64,000 nucleotides of DNA from Marisa cornuarietis (GCA_004794655.1 SMMW01000001.1:10737501-10801500), one strand, 5' to 3'; positions 10,474 to 23,540 are shown, counted from the first letter of the stretch. Notes: generated from the sequence alone by a model not told the origin. Numbers and translations: made by a program.

Positions 10474-12222
10474 AGTAATATAACTGGTCTCTGCCTTGTC
10501 ATGCCGGACATTAGCCTTCATGAGCAAGATCACAGCTCAACCGAGTATATACCCAGTCAGAGATGGCGGGTTGGAGTTTCAGTGTTATGTTGAGCTACTT
10601 ACTCGTGTCGGACTAATAAACATTTTCGCATTCTTCTCGCTGTGCATAAATAAAATGCGACATAAATACCAATCTAAGCAGTTCAGGTTAACACATGCTT
10701 CTTAAGAGGTCTTTTAATAATTAAATAAACGGTAACGCTTATCTAACAGTCTTCCTCCATTCGGCAATCGAAGACTATTTAGCCCCTTTTCAAAGAACCT
10801 CCACCAATCCACTATCCATTACCTACCCCATTCTTATTTCTCCTTTTCTGTAGGCTGTAAATACAGCTATCTGTTGGACGTAAATACGGCTATCTCCTAG
10901 ACGCAGACGGTGAGGGGATAGTCGGGCCGTGCAATTATCGCAGGGCCGCCATTGTGCGCACTTGGAATGTCCAAAGTCTACAGTCTAGAGCGGAAGGCAC
11001 AAAGAAAGACAAGTATCTTTACCTCCCCCGGGAGCAAGTGAGTCGTGCTGCCAAAGACCGGATACGGGAAAGGCAGTCATACAAACAGACAGAGACACTG
11101 TAGAGAGGAGCCTGGCCCTGGGTTGCCAGGAAATGAGTTGCTGTCTCCTCCAATGTCCGCAAGATGGAAGACATGGAAGACGAATGTCAAGAAGAAAGGG
11201 TAGAGTTTCACATCGAAAAAAATGTTTGCAAAGTCGAGGTTTGAAAAAAAAAATTGACGTGAAAAGTTAAGATTTCAAACGTGTATCACCCTGGTTGTTA
11301 GAAATATTAATTGGTCTTTCTGTGTAGTGATCATTATTTGTATTTTTTAAATTTGTGTAGGTAAGACGGATGTCGGGCGACTTAGTTAACTTATTTTCTT
11401 CCACATTTTTTTTAGTACCACTTATGAAACACCCCAGTTTGCATAACATAAAATCTCCCGTTTTTCCGGTTGATCTACTGCCCCCACCCTAGGTTACCTG
11501 ACCTTTTATATAACCTGGCTAATTTGCATGTCTAGGACGGACGAGAGGAATGGGAAACGCACACATGCACACACGCACATACACAAATACACACGCAAGC
11601 GCACAGACACGCTGTGGCGGCCTCCTGGGGCATTGAACTGGACTGGCCGACGAACTCGTTTAATCAGATCCACTGGTCAAAGCCAGGGTGACCGGACCTG
11701 GCCACGTGACAATACAGGAAGTGGGGCAAGAGGTTCTAGGACACTCGATGGGGGAATGTATATTAGAGTTGAGGGAGGGAGCGGTTTCTGAAAGATTCTT
11801 TGGCATTCAAATGGATAGCGATAGTGTAGTCCCCGAATGTGTGACTTTTTTACTCTATGCTTTTTAAGATTCCTGTTTTCCTGTGAATGTGTTTTTTTTT
11901 CCTCCACCATTCGACGAGGGGAATAACTAAAGCTTATTACTCTTTGTATTGTGATTTCTTGTGCGTATGGCCCACCTCTGTGTAAAAGCGAAAAGGTTAC
12001 AAAAGAAAAAGAGTGTGAAGTAAAGTGGAATTTGGCTGGATGGGGTGTATGCTAATAATTATATAGAGAGCGACAGAAGGTGCAAGTCTGATGGCGACGT
12101 GGGAGGTGGGTGGTCAGCTAGGGCAAAACAAAACATTGAAATTAATCACTGTAACTGATACATTGGTTTTCATTATTCGGCTGATAACAGCCACCATACT
12201 GACTGTCATGACAATAACCACT
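10474..12222. other. Unique non-coding DNA
   Basis: No gene is supported. It contains a short degenerate CA-rich patch (about 11559-11605) and scattered A/T runs. Confidence 0.55.
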
Positions 12223-12312
12223 GATGGATGGATGGATGGATGGATGGATGGATGGATGGATGGATGGATGGATGGATGGATGGATGGATGGATGGATGGA
12301 TGGATGGATGGA
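12223..12312. repeat. (GATG)22 tetranucleotide microsatellite
   Basis: A pure GATG/GGAT run of about 90 bases. The Trp-Met-Asp-Gly and Ile-His-Pro-Ser frames are repeat products. Confidence 0.97.
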
Positions 12313-14948
12313 GATAGTACTGAGGACAGAGGGAGAGAGAAAGAGAAAAACCAACAACCCAACGATAGAGAGAGGTGCCATGTTTTATTTGGAGAAAGCG
12401 AAGGAGATATTTCTGTGTCCCTCCCCCATGAATACGCGCGCTTCATCTAATAGTGTTATGAGGGCCGTCTGCCCAGGCGAGGGGGCGCTGCAAACACCGC
12501 GCAGCTTGTCGCTAGAATGAACCGCTCGAGGTTCCAGCGGGTAGATCAACACGGGGGACTCAATATGCAATCACAGCTATCTAATTTTCCCGCTAATGAC
12601 GCGACCCTGGAAACACTGCCATGTGTAAAGGGTGGGGAAGGGATGGGTCGGGGCACCCACCAATCAATAGCCTGGCTTGCACCGTAAGGCGCGGTATGGG
12701 ACCTGCCGCCTCTACTTACTGTTTGATAACATTTCTCCCACCCTCCTCTAATCTCATTTCCAAGCAGACAGCAAATTTTCTGCCGGACCCTTCTGGGTCC
12801 TGATGGACAGAAGTAGAGATCTTTGTTATCGTCCACGGCAACCGAAGCTCCTTGCCTACGACACCGTTACAGGTCAGCTTGTGAAGCACTGAGGACTTTT
12901 TCGTGTGTTTGTGTGTGAGAGAGAGAGAGAAAAGGAAAGTGATTGAAAGAGAGAAAGAAAGAGAGAGAGAGATGATTGTGTCCCTGTGAGTTCGGGATGA
13001 GGTGGGGCGGATTCTATTCCCTGACTTGATCGATGGACTTGTCCCGTTCTTTCATGAATGACTGGTTAGACCCGGAGACTCTGCCTGTCGATAAGGTTTG
13101 TTTGGAATCAGTTTAACTGCCATGGAAAACACCACCATGTTGGGTAACTCTCCCGTCTGCCAATCCTGACAAGTTCTGCCTAGAGCCGTGGAGGCCACTA
13201 CTGATTCTTTCTCGCCAAAAGATTTATTAAGCAAACATTGCGTTTAACTGGATTTTGAAATTAAACTTGGATTATCTCGCATTAAGTATCGTCTCGTAGT
13301 CTGCTAGTGTTATGCCTACGGCGATGACACAAACATGTATTTGATCAGGTGAACGGAAACTGTAAAGACATTTTTGCTTGTCAGTAGGGCACACGACTAA
13401 AGACATTTAAATGCCTCCGAGGTAGCTTTCCTCCCATTCTGGGTAGCTTCTTGGTGTATTTCATACAGATGAGATGAAAGCTGTTGACGCTCCGCCAAAG
13501 TCTGCCCAGGTTCACACCTCATCATTGCCATTCATCATAGACTCTGCCTTTGCGGCTGTCTCCCCTCCAGTCCATAGCTATGGTCTTCCAAGTACTAGAG
13601 ACTTACTGGAAACATCGCATAAGGTTTTTTCCACTGTGCATACTGTGCACTAGCGCCACGAAGCAACTTGTTTTACAGACTCATAGGAGGGGGAGGGCTA
13701 ACCCTCTATCCACCGACAAGAACAGGTCAAGGGACTGGAGTACTCAGGAAAGTCTCCTACTGGCAAATCATGAACAGGGAAAACATGCACATGGTCTGAT
13801 AAAGAAGTCCTATAGGGTGGCCAAGGCTGAGTTTCTTTTTGTCCTGAAGATCTCGAGCTCTCAGGCTATGGAAAGAAATCGTCCTTGCAGTAAGAAATCT
13901 TTTACACAGGGCAACCTAAGCATAAAGAGACTTCTTGAAATACTCATTTTGTGCACAAAATACTAATAATATAGTAACTCACTGTCGTTATTACTTTTGT
14001 GCTGCTGCTACTCATTTCCAGAAATGTGCTTTATGTTCAACGCAAAAAGTAGATACCGATCACAGGTAAATATTAAACCACACCTGTGACCAGGTGAGGA
14101 AGCTTTTCTACAGAAAGATTGTGAAAACTGCAAGGTGAACAAAAAGAAATCTTTTCTTCATCTGACATGTTCCTGTCCGCCCTCAGAATGATGGTTGTCT
14201 TGTCTCACAGGACTGCGGAGGTAGAAGATCAATACGCCAAGAGACAGGTTCTGATCTAGGGAGGAAAAATACGCATCGACGTTTCCTCTCAACATCCTTC
14301 ACGGGCAGTGTCACGGCAGGTCGGCCTCCGCGCGTGCGGGTTTTTAATCTATTTCCACACGAAAGATCGAAAAATGTTCACGGGAAATGCTTAATAAAAG
14401 TCAACTCCGTCAGGGTCTAAACTCTTCACTGCTAATCCATGTGTTGTTTTAAACGACTGATTTGCAAAAAACAAAACACAAAAAACAAAAAAAAAACCCA
14501 AAAAACAAAAAACAATTCAAGCAGAAAATAATCGACTAGAGGTACTCGTGAAAAAATGTAGCGTTGGAAACGCCAACTGTCCGTCTGGTCAGTTACTGCC
14601 ACTCGTCGCCATGATGAAGTATTGCTACATGGAGATAATGTTACAAGAACTTACACATAGTTTAGTGCTCAGATGAGATAATCAGACTCAGATATTCAAG
14701 GCTATGGTTCAAAGGACTAAGTTCTGATAATCGACTCAATGAGAAAGTGTCCAGACTAGGCTTAGCCTGATAGAAATGGTGGGGGATTTATTAATCTTCA
14801 TGTTTATAATACATTTTATAAAAGTAAACAATATTCATTTTTTTAACTCAGAGAAAAAGAGACGAAATATCGAAGAAGGAGAATCAGTTCCATGCCTCGA
14901 AGGTAAACTTAGAAGTAAATCGAATAAAAAAATTGTCAAAGGCTATGT
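12313..14948. other. Mostly unique non-coding DNA
   Basis: It contains a (GA)-rich tract (about 12917-12972), an A/C-rich run (about 14465-14515) and a CTCF-like motif (separate entry). A 138-codon frame at 13550-13966 has no domain and poor codon balance, and I do not call it. Confidence 0.5.
12471..12491 (+). promoter_or_regulatory. CTCF-like motif
   Basis: CCAGGCGAGGGGGCGCTGC resembles the core known for vertebrate CTCF (CCAGNAGGGGGCGCT). CTCF is present in bilaterians, but binding here is inference from the motif alone. Confidence 0.25.
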
Positions 14949-15053
14949 CTCACTCACTCACTCACTCACTCACTCACTCACTCACTCACTCACTCACTCA
15001 CTCACTCACTCACTCACTCACACACACACACACACACACTCTCTCTCTCTCTC
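14949..15053. repeat. (CTCA)n(CA)n(CT)n compound microsatellite
   Basis: About 18 CTCA units pass directly into CA and then CT repeats, showing stepwise conversion of one repeat type to another. Confidence 0.96.
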
Positions 15054-16257
15054 AGAGTATTAAAACATGCTTTTAAAACCAAGAATAGAGCTTTTGAAAA
15101 CTGTTCCAAAAACAGCTGCCAGAATGAGTTTACCTGTCTAAAACTAAGTTCGGAAACGGTACTTATCCCATGACATATCTAATGTCCATTGACAACATTG
15201 GAATAAAACACTGCTGAAGTGTCATCAGATGTGTCATAGTCTTGACTTCTTATGAACTAGCACAATTGAAGGCATACTTTCGCATTTAATTCCTTTTGTT
15301 GATGAGAATGCTACCTACACGAAGATTGACAAACCTAACTTAAAATGTTTAATCCTATATTTAAGCACACTAGCATCCTACAGCTTCGGGTAGCCAACCA
15401 AAATTTCCGATAAAGGTTTGTGGTTCAACCCTCGCCTTAATTTGTCACCCCCTGACTTATGCGTGTATTTTGTTGAAAGAAGCAACAGTTTGGAAGCTAG
15501 AGCAGGTAAAGAAAGCAAAATACACACAAAACTGTTCTCCAAACAGGTTCGCGAAACAGATTAATTAAAGACAGCCGTGCTTGGCACATCCGTGTGACAG
15601 AGCCCTTAACTACTACCGCAAAGCCCTTCTTTTAGACTTTTCGACCGCTGTCTGTCTGCTTTACCCCTGATCCCATCTCATCTTTTTAAACGCTATGGTC
15701 TCGCCATCGTTGCAGTGCTACCCCGCGCGCAGCCCTGACACCTTTGGCACACCCGTGTTTTGTCTCACAGCACGATTGAAGGGCTGATCGATGTTTGGGG
15801 AGAAAAATGGAGTCGGACAGGGCCGGCAATTCAAGCTGATCCTATCTCGCGTGCGAAGTTTGCCTCTGACACCGTTCTCGCCCAGGGATTTGCGGCACAT
15901 GAGAAGCTAAATACCTCATTCAGGGGCCCGAGTTCAGCAACGACACACCCGGCACCGCTCTCTGACGATTCAGGACGTGTTGTCATGAAGATACACCACA
16001 CAAAAAAGCAAGAGACCTGAGGAAACATCAGTTCAAATAATTGATGACTTTAGCGGCTGTCGGGTCCTGAGGTCGTCAAGTGACAAAAGGGACTCATAAA
16101 GAAGTGTACTTAGCAGTCTTTATTGGGTAATTAGCACCAAAAAACAGCAAAATGCGAATTTTTCAATAAAAACTGTTTCAAATTATTAGTGGTTGGGGAA
16201 TAACGAGAGTACATCTGCTCCAACATATTGCTTCTTCTCTCTGTAATTGCGTGCGTG

Positions 16258-16258
<1 letters not shown>
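15054..16258. other. Unique DNA with one tRNA-like SINE relic
   Basis: No gene is supported. The frames at 15718-16028 overlap each other on opposite strands and have no recognisable domain. See the separate entry at 15381. Confidence 0.5.
15381..15440 (+). mobile_element. Possible tRNA-derived SINE head (relic)
   Basis: The stretch carries GTAGCCAACC (eroded A-box-like) and GTGGTTCAACCCTCGCC (B-box-like GGTTCAANCC) at about the spacing expected in a tRNA-derived SINE head. It is not clearly family A or B, and no tail or target duplication is visible. Confidence 0.35.

Positions 16259-16309
<51 letters not shown>
16259..16309. repeat. (GT)25 microsatellite
   Basis: A pure GT run. Confidence 0.96.
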
Positions 16310-16310
<1 letters not shown>

Positions 16311-17263
16311 AAGAGACTGATGATTGTTAAAGAAAAGGATTTTAAGGTAAACAGGCGTCAGCTAACAATACGTATAATGTATTTGTCACCACTGTAAATG
16401 CCATACTTATTCATATTTATAAACACGCCAATTAAATGTTGCTGTCGTAAAATGTTGCTTTTATCCAGTTTCTGAAATACATTGCACAAACAAGGGAAGA
16501 ACGGAACGAACAATTATTTTAGGATTAAAATAAGCAAATAGATGTATTTTTTTCAAATCAGAAAAAGAATCTGATGAATAATAGTGCAAGTAAAACCATT
16601 CTGCAGTATTCGTAATTAAGAAGCCTCACGATAAGATCAGAAGTCACACATGTCAGAGAGAAGTACATACCATCTACTTGCTTTCCGTTCCACGCGCACC
16701 CTGCATCACTCTGATTAAATTCAGAGACTTTTCTTCCGCCAGTTTCTCCCATGACTAGAGTGCTTCTTCTCTCTACCCACACCTGACCCCCGCTTGAAGT
16801 GTATTCTTCGTTTTATTTATTTTTAAGCTTGCCCAGGCTGGGCAAGGGCGAACAACTGAATGCCTTCCGACAAACTTTGGATCCAGTCACTAGCCCTGAT
16901 ATGTTGCTGATGGTTTCCTTAAAACACGGGCATGAGGCTAGATATGCATAGCACGGCAAATAAGCATATTCCGCCCCTGTACGCTTCGCATCTGATCGAA
17001 GGCAAAAAGCTCTCAGAGTTGTCCTTCTTGCCCTGTGCGAAGAAGGGGAGTCATGTCCTTGCATAAGAGATAGGTTCCTTATTCATTGGACACAGGGTCT
17101 GTGGGGATGGACAAAGCTGGCAGAAGCCCCGCACCACGTTTTGGAAATATCCGGCACAAAATGGTCCAGGGGGCAGTAATCAGCGGATTCTTTCCCAACC
17201 AGCAAGAGATTTTTTTTAAATTTATCAGTACAAATTAGGAATGTTTGGCAAAGAGGTTAGATG
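16310..17263. other. AT-rich unique non-coding DNA
   Basis: No gene is supported. The minus-strand frames at 16558-16782 and 16813-17064 show no domain. Confidence 0.55.
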
Positions 17264-17294
17264 GGACGGACGGACGGACGGACGGACGGACGGA
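17264..17294. repeat. (GGAC)n microsatellite
   Basis: About seven GGAC/GACG units. Confidence 0.93.
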
Positions 17295-17764
17295 AAGATA
17301 GAAGAGTAAGAGTGGAAAGGAAAAGTCTATCCTTAAGTCTTGGGTAATAAAGTTGCTTTATATTCATTAAATATGCTCTGTTTTTCTTATGGCTATGTAG
17401 TATATAATCAATAATTATCTGTTATTCTCCGACATATTAATAAATACATGCAACATATCTGACACACATCAGCTTCGCTATGGAAGGATTACTTGCACTT
17501 AAAATTATTTTATAGCCTAATGGGCAAGGTTTTTATTTTCAGGTACCTTTCAGTTGTACTACACCCTTACACTCACGGGACTGGGAGAAAAAGAAGCGAG
17601 GGGATTACCGTCTGTATTCATCCCCACCGATCTTTGTGTAGCATAATTTTTATAACGTTAAAGGCCTATTAAGAAATAATTTACGCGTGCGGTGAGAGAA
17701 AGAGTTATATGATTAAGCGTTAATTAGCATGTAAAAGTAAATGCCAGCTGGAAGGAAATAAAAA

Positions 17765-17774
17765 CGACGACGAC

Positions 17775-17846
<72 letters not shown>

Positions 17847-17870
17847 GATGATCCATCATCATCGTCGTCG
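17765..17870. repeat. (ATG)n microsatellite capped by inverted ends
   Basis: It begins CGACGACGACGATGATGAT and ends ATCCATCATCATCGTCGTCG, so the ends are reverse complements around a long GAT core. A strand switch within a trinucleotide run makes the block able to fold into a hairpin. Poly-His and poly-Ser frames over it are artefacts. Confidence 0.9.
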
Positions 17871-18644
17871 GTTCCATGATCGTTGTGAACAGGGACTGTA
17901 GACAGACAAACTTCACTTTCTCCTTTACCCACTTTTAATTTGCAAGGAAAGATCAGATGCCAATAACGATTGAGGGACCAGATGTTAGTAACAAACGAAT
18001 CTCGAACCTGTCGCTTGCTGCTTGGAGTGAGCTGACCACATGGAAGAAGCTGAAGAAAACTCCGGCTGATTGCCAACAGAACTTCGACCTGTACTTAACC
18101 CCAGAAAAGAACTCTGGAGCCTTCCACGTGTATGTTTCAAAGAGTGAGTTGCCTTTTCCATCTGTTCTTTTGCACTGAATTAGAGGAAGTGGTGGGTAAG
18201 GGAGGAAGAGTGTCGGGAAGAGAGAGAGAGAGACAGAGAGAAAGAGAGAGACAGAGCGAGCACGCTCCTCCTTGCGCAAGTCAAAACAGTTTAACGGCTC
18301 ATCGGTACGTTAGCCAACTTGTAATGAGATCAAGATTGGCCAGGCGCCCGCCCCTATTAAGATCGTCTGCGGCGGAAGTAGGAAGAGTAGTGTTTAGCGT
18401 TTGACAAGGCTCTCTTAGGTCCGCTGCAGTTACCTACGACCAGTCGTCTCCTCCCTTCTAGATTGTCCAGCCCTGTGGGGACCTCTGACTCAACTCTTCT
18501 CAGACGTCGCAACACTGCTTGTAAACGGAACAGGAAGACTGGCTGTTGGAAGCTCTGTTTCAGGCGACCTAAGTTTAAAGTAAATGAATTGAAGCAACCA
18601 AAATGTAAAATGTATTGAGACTACATAGCTACAAAAACAAGCAG
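17871..18644. other. Unique DNA with GA-rich tract
   Basis: A (GA)n tract lies at about 18221-18258. Frames at 17957-18404 have no domain. Confidence 0.5.
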
Positions 18645-19202
18645 GGTTAAAGACCAACCTGAATGGTTTGCGTTTTTTGCAGATATCGGTAGATATAGGC
18701 GATATAAACCTAACCTGTAAATTGCAGCCTCCAAAACTCATCCGTTAATTAATTATCCGCTAGCAAAGTACGCGATTCGCACCTGCGATCAACGAGCGCC
18801 GTTAACAGTGTACTACGTCACACTAGTGCACCATTCACAACATTGGCAGCCGTCAACACCAGAAAGAGAGAGAGTGAGCGACAGTTGGGATTATTCGGAC
18901 GTTAAAGTCTGCTTTTCTCGTGCTAAGGTAACAGTCTTTCAAAACCACGAGAAATACAGACTTTCAGCGTCTGAATAACTCGAGCTGTCACTCATTCTCT
19001 CTCTCTGTTTAGTGTTGACGGCTGCCAATGTTGTGAATGGTGCACTAGTGTGACGTAGTACACTGTTAGCGACGCTTGTTGATCGTAAGTACGAATCGTA
19101 GCGGATGGGATTTGGAGGCTAAAATTTACAGGTTAGGTTTATATCGTCTGTATCTACCGATATATGAAAACTTCGAAAACCATTCAGGTTGGTCTTTAAC
19201 CT
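18645..19202. mobile_element. Long inverted-repeat foldback element (MITE-like)
   Basis: The left arm (18645-18923) and right arm (19202-18946, read as reverse complement) are closely similar along most of their length, with about 22 bases between them. Matching blocks include GGTTAAAGACCAACCTGAAT, GATATAAACCTAACCTGTAA, TACTACGTCACACTAGTGCA and CAACATTGGCAGCCGTCAAC. The left arm has a short insertion near 18745. No transposase or convincing target duplication is seen. It could be a foldback/MITE DNA element or two head-to-head copies of an unknown repeat. Confidence 0.85.
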
Positions 19203-22200
19203 TAAAAACGTGAAAGAGAAATGTATTCTAGAAGGAATACTACACAACTGAGGAAAACAGTTTCTGTGCGTCACCAATAATAAAATAAGTAAAGTGAATT
19301 CCTAATCTCGGAATAACGGAATCGTTTTCAAAAATAAAAATAAATAAGTAAATTCTGGTATTGCAACAACAACAACATAATCAAGCAAGTCAACTCTAGC
19401 ATTCCAGTTAAGCATAATTAAAGGATTGCACTCTGGGCTCATATTTACTAGTTTCTTCCATAACTCTAAAGTTGGTTTTATTCTGAATTGCGGCAAATTT
19501 CATTCTATTTATAGCAATAGTCAGTAAGCTGAACGAATACTCCACTCCTGTTGGTCTGACACTGAAGGTGCTAAATAAATTATTGTTATTTGTATATTAT
19601 GCGAGGACCAGTGACAATAATCGCACAGCCTTGACCACCACCAAAAACAAGAAACACAACACTGATGATGATGGTGGTGGTGGTGGTGGTGGTGGTGGGA
19701 GCTGAAAACAGAGGAGTAAAACTGATTTTTCTGAGGCTATAAATACTGATAATGGGTGGAAGGTGCTGCAGCTGTTGTGTCAGAAACATTAATATTCCCC
19801 TTAAACGACAGCGACGTGGTGCGGGCTAAGAATGTAACGCGGGTACTTGACTGCTGGCAAGAAAAAAAAAAAAGAGGTGAATCTAGCAGGCCGTGAAGAC
19901 GAAGTGTCTGCTGTAAGAGATGGGGTTTGAATAAAGTTACAAACTCATTAACTGAAGATGGAATGATCCCAAGAATTTCAGACGACTGCACTTTCAGACG
20001 ATTCCACTACTTTAGTGGCAATTGTGCTTGCCAGGGAGTCTGTGACGGCAGCGAGGCTGCAGGGAAAGTGGGTGGGCTGGGGAGGGAAAGGGTAGGTAAA
20101 AGGTCGAGAGAGACGCGGAAGTTTGATTGCAAAGTCGGTCTGCAGGGCTACCGAGTCCAGTCATACGGAGAAAGATCAGAGATAGGCAGAACTCTGATGT
20201 GTAGCTGGCAAGGAAATCTCCTTGCTGAAAACTGGAAATATTTTACGCGAACAAACACAGTCGAAAATAACTATTTAAAACTAGTCACATCATAAATAAA
20301 CATTTAAAACTATTCACATCATTAATCAATGTTTAAGCTAATCATAACATAAACTCCCCCCTCCCCCACACACACAACATACAGACACAAAACAGGGCAA
20401 GTATATAATGACAATATATATATATATACATGAGAGAGAGAGAGTATATCTAATAGACAGGTAGGCAAAAAGACCAACAGACTAATAGGCTGGACCGTTA
20501 GACCCATAAATTATCTACACATAAGACGTTGTCTGAGATGAACTTAAATAGCTCACAATACTAAGGCTCTGTTTTAAACGAAAAAACAACAGCTAATGAT
20601 AGATGGAATCAGTAATTAAAAGTCCAAAGAATTTTTAATTTTCGTAATCACGATAATCATCCTGCAATAATTTCGATGTGGAAAACGAAACAAAATGAAC
20701 CGCCGACTTGGCAGAAAGAAAAATTGACTCCAGATAAATAGTAAAATTAAACAATCATACGGCTGTGAAGTTAAAAAATTGAGAGGAAAATCCTAGGAGA
20801 GGTCGCCGTCTCGAACCATAAAATTGACAGAGCCTCGTGCGTGCCACTAGTCCGCGTCTCTCAATCTCTCGAGCATGACTGGTATAGGCCGAGATTTTAA
20901 TCACAAGCATGCAGCCCTCGGCTCCTCGCTGCCCGAGAGGTGATGGCAAGACCCTCTACTGAGTGGCATTTCAGTCAGCGTGTCGTGGCGAGTGGCCGCT
21001 CGTGCTTTTGTGAGGTGACTGGCGTGCAATCAATGCGTGTTTGCTTCTACCTCCCCCGACCGACGGGCGCTTTAATGACAGCAAAACAGATCTAGTGAAC
21101 TTTTGGTCACCATTTGTGAACCTCTCGCTGCCTCCTCCTGGTAAAAGCCTGTCTGCCTGAGAACACGAGTGAGAGTGAGTGAGAGAGACAGACAGAGAAT
21201 GCCAGAGAAAGATGGAGAGATGGAAGGGAAACGACAGAAGTTGGGGGGAGGGGATAAAGCCAAAAAAAAAGTGATTAAAAATTGTCTTATTGCCTTGGCA
21301 CTTTCACAGCCTCCCTTTCATCTATTCTCTTGATTTAATGGATTCTTTGTTTGAGACAATTAAACAAGTTCTGCTTGACACTCGCTCATCCACTTAAAAT
21401 CTTGTTAAAGCTTTAAGAGATTTCATAGGATTATTGGATTATGAGAAAATGCGTCAAAGACTTTGTCAATATCTAAGTTCCTTTGGAAAAAGTGCTTTTG
21501 ATGCCACCCGCATCATTTATTTCTTTTTACAGCTTTGTGACATTCTACCTTTTTTAAGAAAAAATTTTTCGGCATAATTCTTAGAGAAAAAGATTTTTAA
21601 GCAATTTGAAAAAAAGAAGGCCACTTCAAAAATACTTCTTGAACGTTTGATACGGTTAAATGAAAGCAAATGAAACTGTTCATGCCTAATCTCAAATAAC
21701 TGCTAATAATAAATTGAAAAAAATGTCGTACACAGTTGCAGGGCCCAGTAAGAAATACATAAACTGACCATACACACTCGCAATCAAAACAGTAAATAAT
21801 AAGACCATTTAATCTAAACAGCATCATATTACCATTCCCCCCTGTGAACGCTTTTAAACTCCTCTTCTTCACGACTTCCCTGTAACTCTTCGACTGTGGA
21901 GACAGACCTCTCGAGGCCCAGACAACTCAGACTGGGATAAGACTGCCTCTAGGTCTTGAAGAAAAGGTGGAAGAGGGGGAATTTCATCTTCAAACGGTTT
22001 CCGTCCCGCCAACAGTCGACTTGAAGCGAACTTGTTTTTGACACCAGGACGTCTGGCGGGAACATGTCACCCTCAGGACACACAGCAGACGAGAAGGCGA
22101 ATAAAAGCAAGTGCATCTCGTGAAGGGCTTTGGCCGCTCTTCACCTCCTCTTTCCTTTCACCCCAACTATTTCTCCCTTCTTTCCAATGCTTACATTTCA

Positions 22201-22817
22201 CTTATTGCTTAGTCGCCAGACTTTTTGAACTGTGGTCACTACCCACTTCAGGTCCATCCAGTTTTTTTTTCTAATACACACACTTTTTCGCGCTAACTCG
22301 ACTCTGCATGCTATAAAAGAGAGCAGAATATTTTTTCTTTTGCTATTAATGCCATTGAAACTGTTTCGATCTTACTTTAAGAACTAACAAGTATTTCGTT
22401 TTGTAAAATAGGAAACTCAGTATCCAGAGGGAGAACAAATGGATCTAAAGAAATATTGACGTCCCGAATTAACAATGACATTACAATAAAGATAAGCTGT
22501 TTCTCAAATGTCTGGCACGTGCACGCATATAGTGCTACGAATCTGAGAAAAAGAATAATATGGCATATGATACGATACAAATTAAAACTTATGTGCAATA
22601 ATAAAATAGAATAAAACAGATCCAGCCACAACATGCCAGGAGCGGAGATTTCCTTAGTATCCCCACTAAAATACTGACAACCAGTCTTTCCAGTCCCCGG
22701 ATGTCGTCGACCGCAGAGCGTGAATGCTTCCATCAAGAGCAACATTAAAAATGATAATACCAGAATGTTTCAAGTCTCTTGCTCTGATGAAACTCCTGAG
22801 AACCAGCATGAAAGGAA
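19203..22817. other. Unique non-coding DNA
   Basis: No gene is supported. It contains a (GGT)n run (separate entry), an AT/GA patch at about 20415-20450, and a tRNA-like trace near 20,800 that I did not accept. The 122-codon frames at 19927-20295 and 22377-22745 show no domain. Confidence 0.5.
19673..19697. repeat. (GGT)8 microsatellite
   Basis: A short pure GGT run preceded by GATGATGATG. Confidence 0.92.
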
Positions 22818-22990
22818 TGACAATTCAATAAGGTGGCCGTCAGTCTTGTCATGTCCAAAATGACAAGTCAATGAGGTGGCCGTCAGTCTTGTCATGTCCC
22901 AATGACAAGTCAATGAGGTGGCTGTCAGTCTTGTCATGTCCAAATGACAAGTCAATGAGGTGGCTGTCAGTCGTGTCATGTCGAACTGTC
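22818..22990. repeat. 42-bp minisatellite with internal dyad, about 4 copies
   Basis: The TGACAAGTCA anchor recurs at 22861, 22903 and 22945 (period 42), with one diverged copy at each end. Each unit contains CTTGTCAT and, six bases on, ATGACAAG, so each can form a hairpin stem of eight pairs. Because 42 is a multiple of three, the minus strand reads as 14-residue repeats (MTRLTATSLTCHLD-like), which is probably accidental. Confidence 0.93.
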
Positions 22991-23539
22991 GTTCCTGCAC
23001 ATGCTGGCAACTATGACACGTGCTGCGAATATGAGGGACGCTGACTGTGTGATGTTGCTGATGCACAAAGACCTCGGGTAGCAGACGAGGGGTTAATTCA
23101 TAGTTCTCAGTATTCAGCTACATTTCAAGTTCAGTCTTCATTAGACGAACCCAAGCGGTGCTTACGATCGAAACCAAACTTCTTTGATTGCTGTATGATA
23201 CTGTAAATCACCAACAAGCAAATCCTGCGCCAGAAATAACATCCTTTTGGCACGTGGAATGAGACAGCAGGACAACTCGTACATGAAGTGACAACCTACC
23301 CACTGGAATGTTCTTAGATTTTGCGAGGGGTGATTAACGCACGTACGGACACATCTCAAAATCACCAGGACTTGCAAAGATGATTCTGTAGGGAACAGCA
23401 CAGAGATTTAAACGAGGAAGACAACAAATGAAATGGTGAGGCAACTTCACTCGGCGCATCCTGATGAATGGCGGAAAACCGCAAAAAATTGGCGAGACGG
23501 TGGTAATGTCTTGTCTCTGCAGTCAGTCAGGGCCAAGGA

Positions 23540-23540
<1 letters not shown>
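22991..23540. other. Unique non-coding DNA
   Basis: No gene or repeat is supported between the 42-bp minisatellite and the CTG/ATG repeat. Confidence 0.5.

Noticed and set aside
10200..10511. Poly-His, poly-Met and poly-Ser proteins (also at 17713-18076, 30411-30662 and 45729-45926)
   Set aside because: Translations of ATG trinucleotide repeats in different frames.
13550..13966. 138-codon open frame
   Set aside because: No domain or coding-like pattern, and no splice or promoter context; consistent with chance.
20775..20945. tRNA-like SINE on the minus strand (TGGTTCGAGACGG)
   Set aside because: Only a B-box-like match; no clear A box at the right distance, no second copy in the window, no target duplication.
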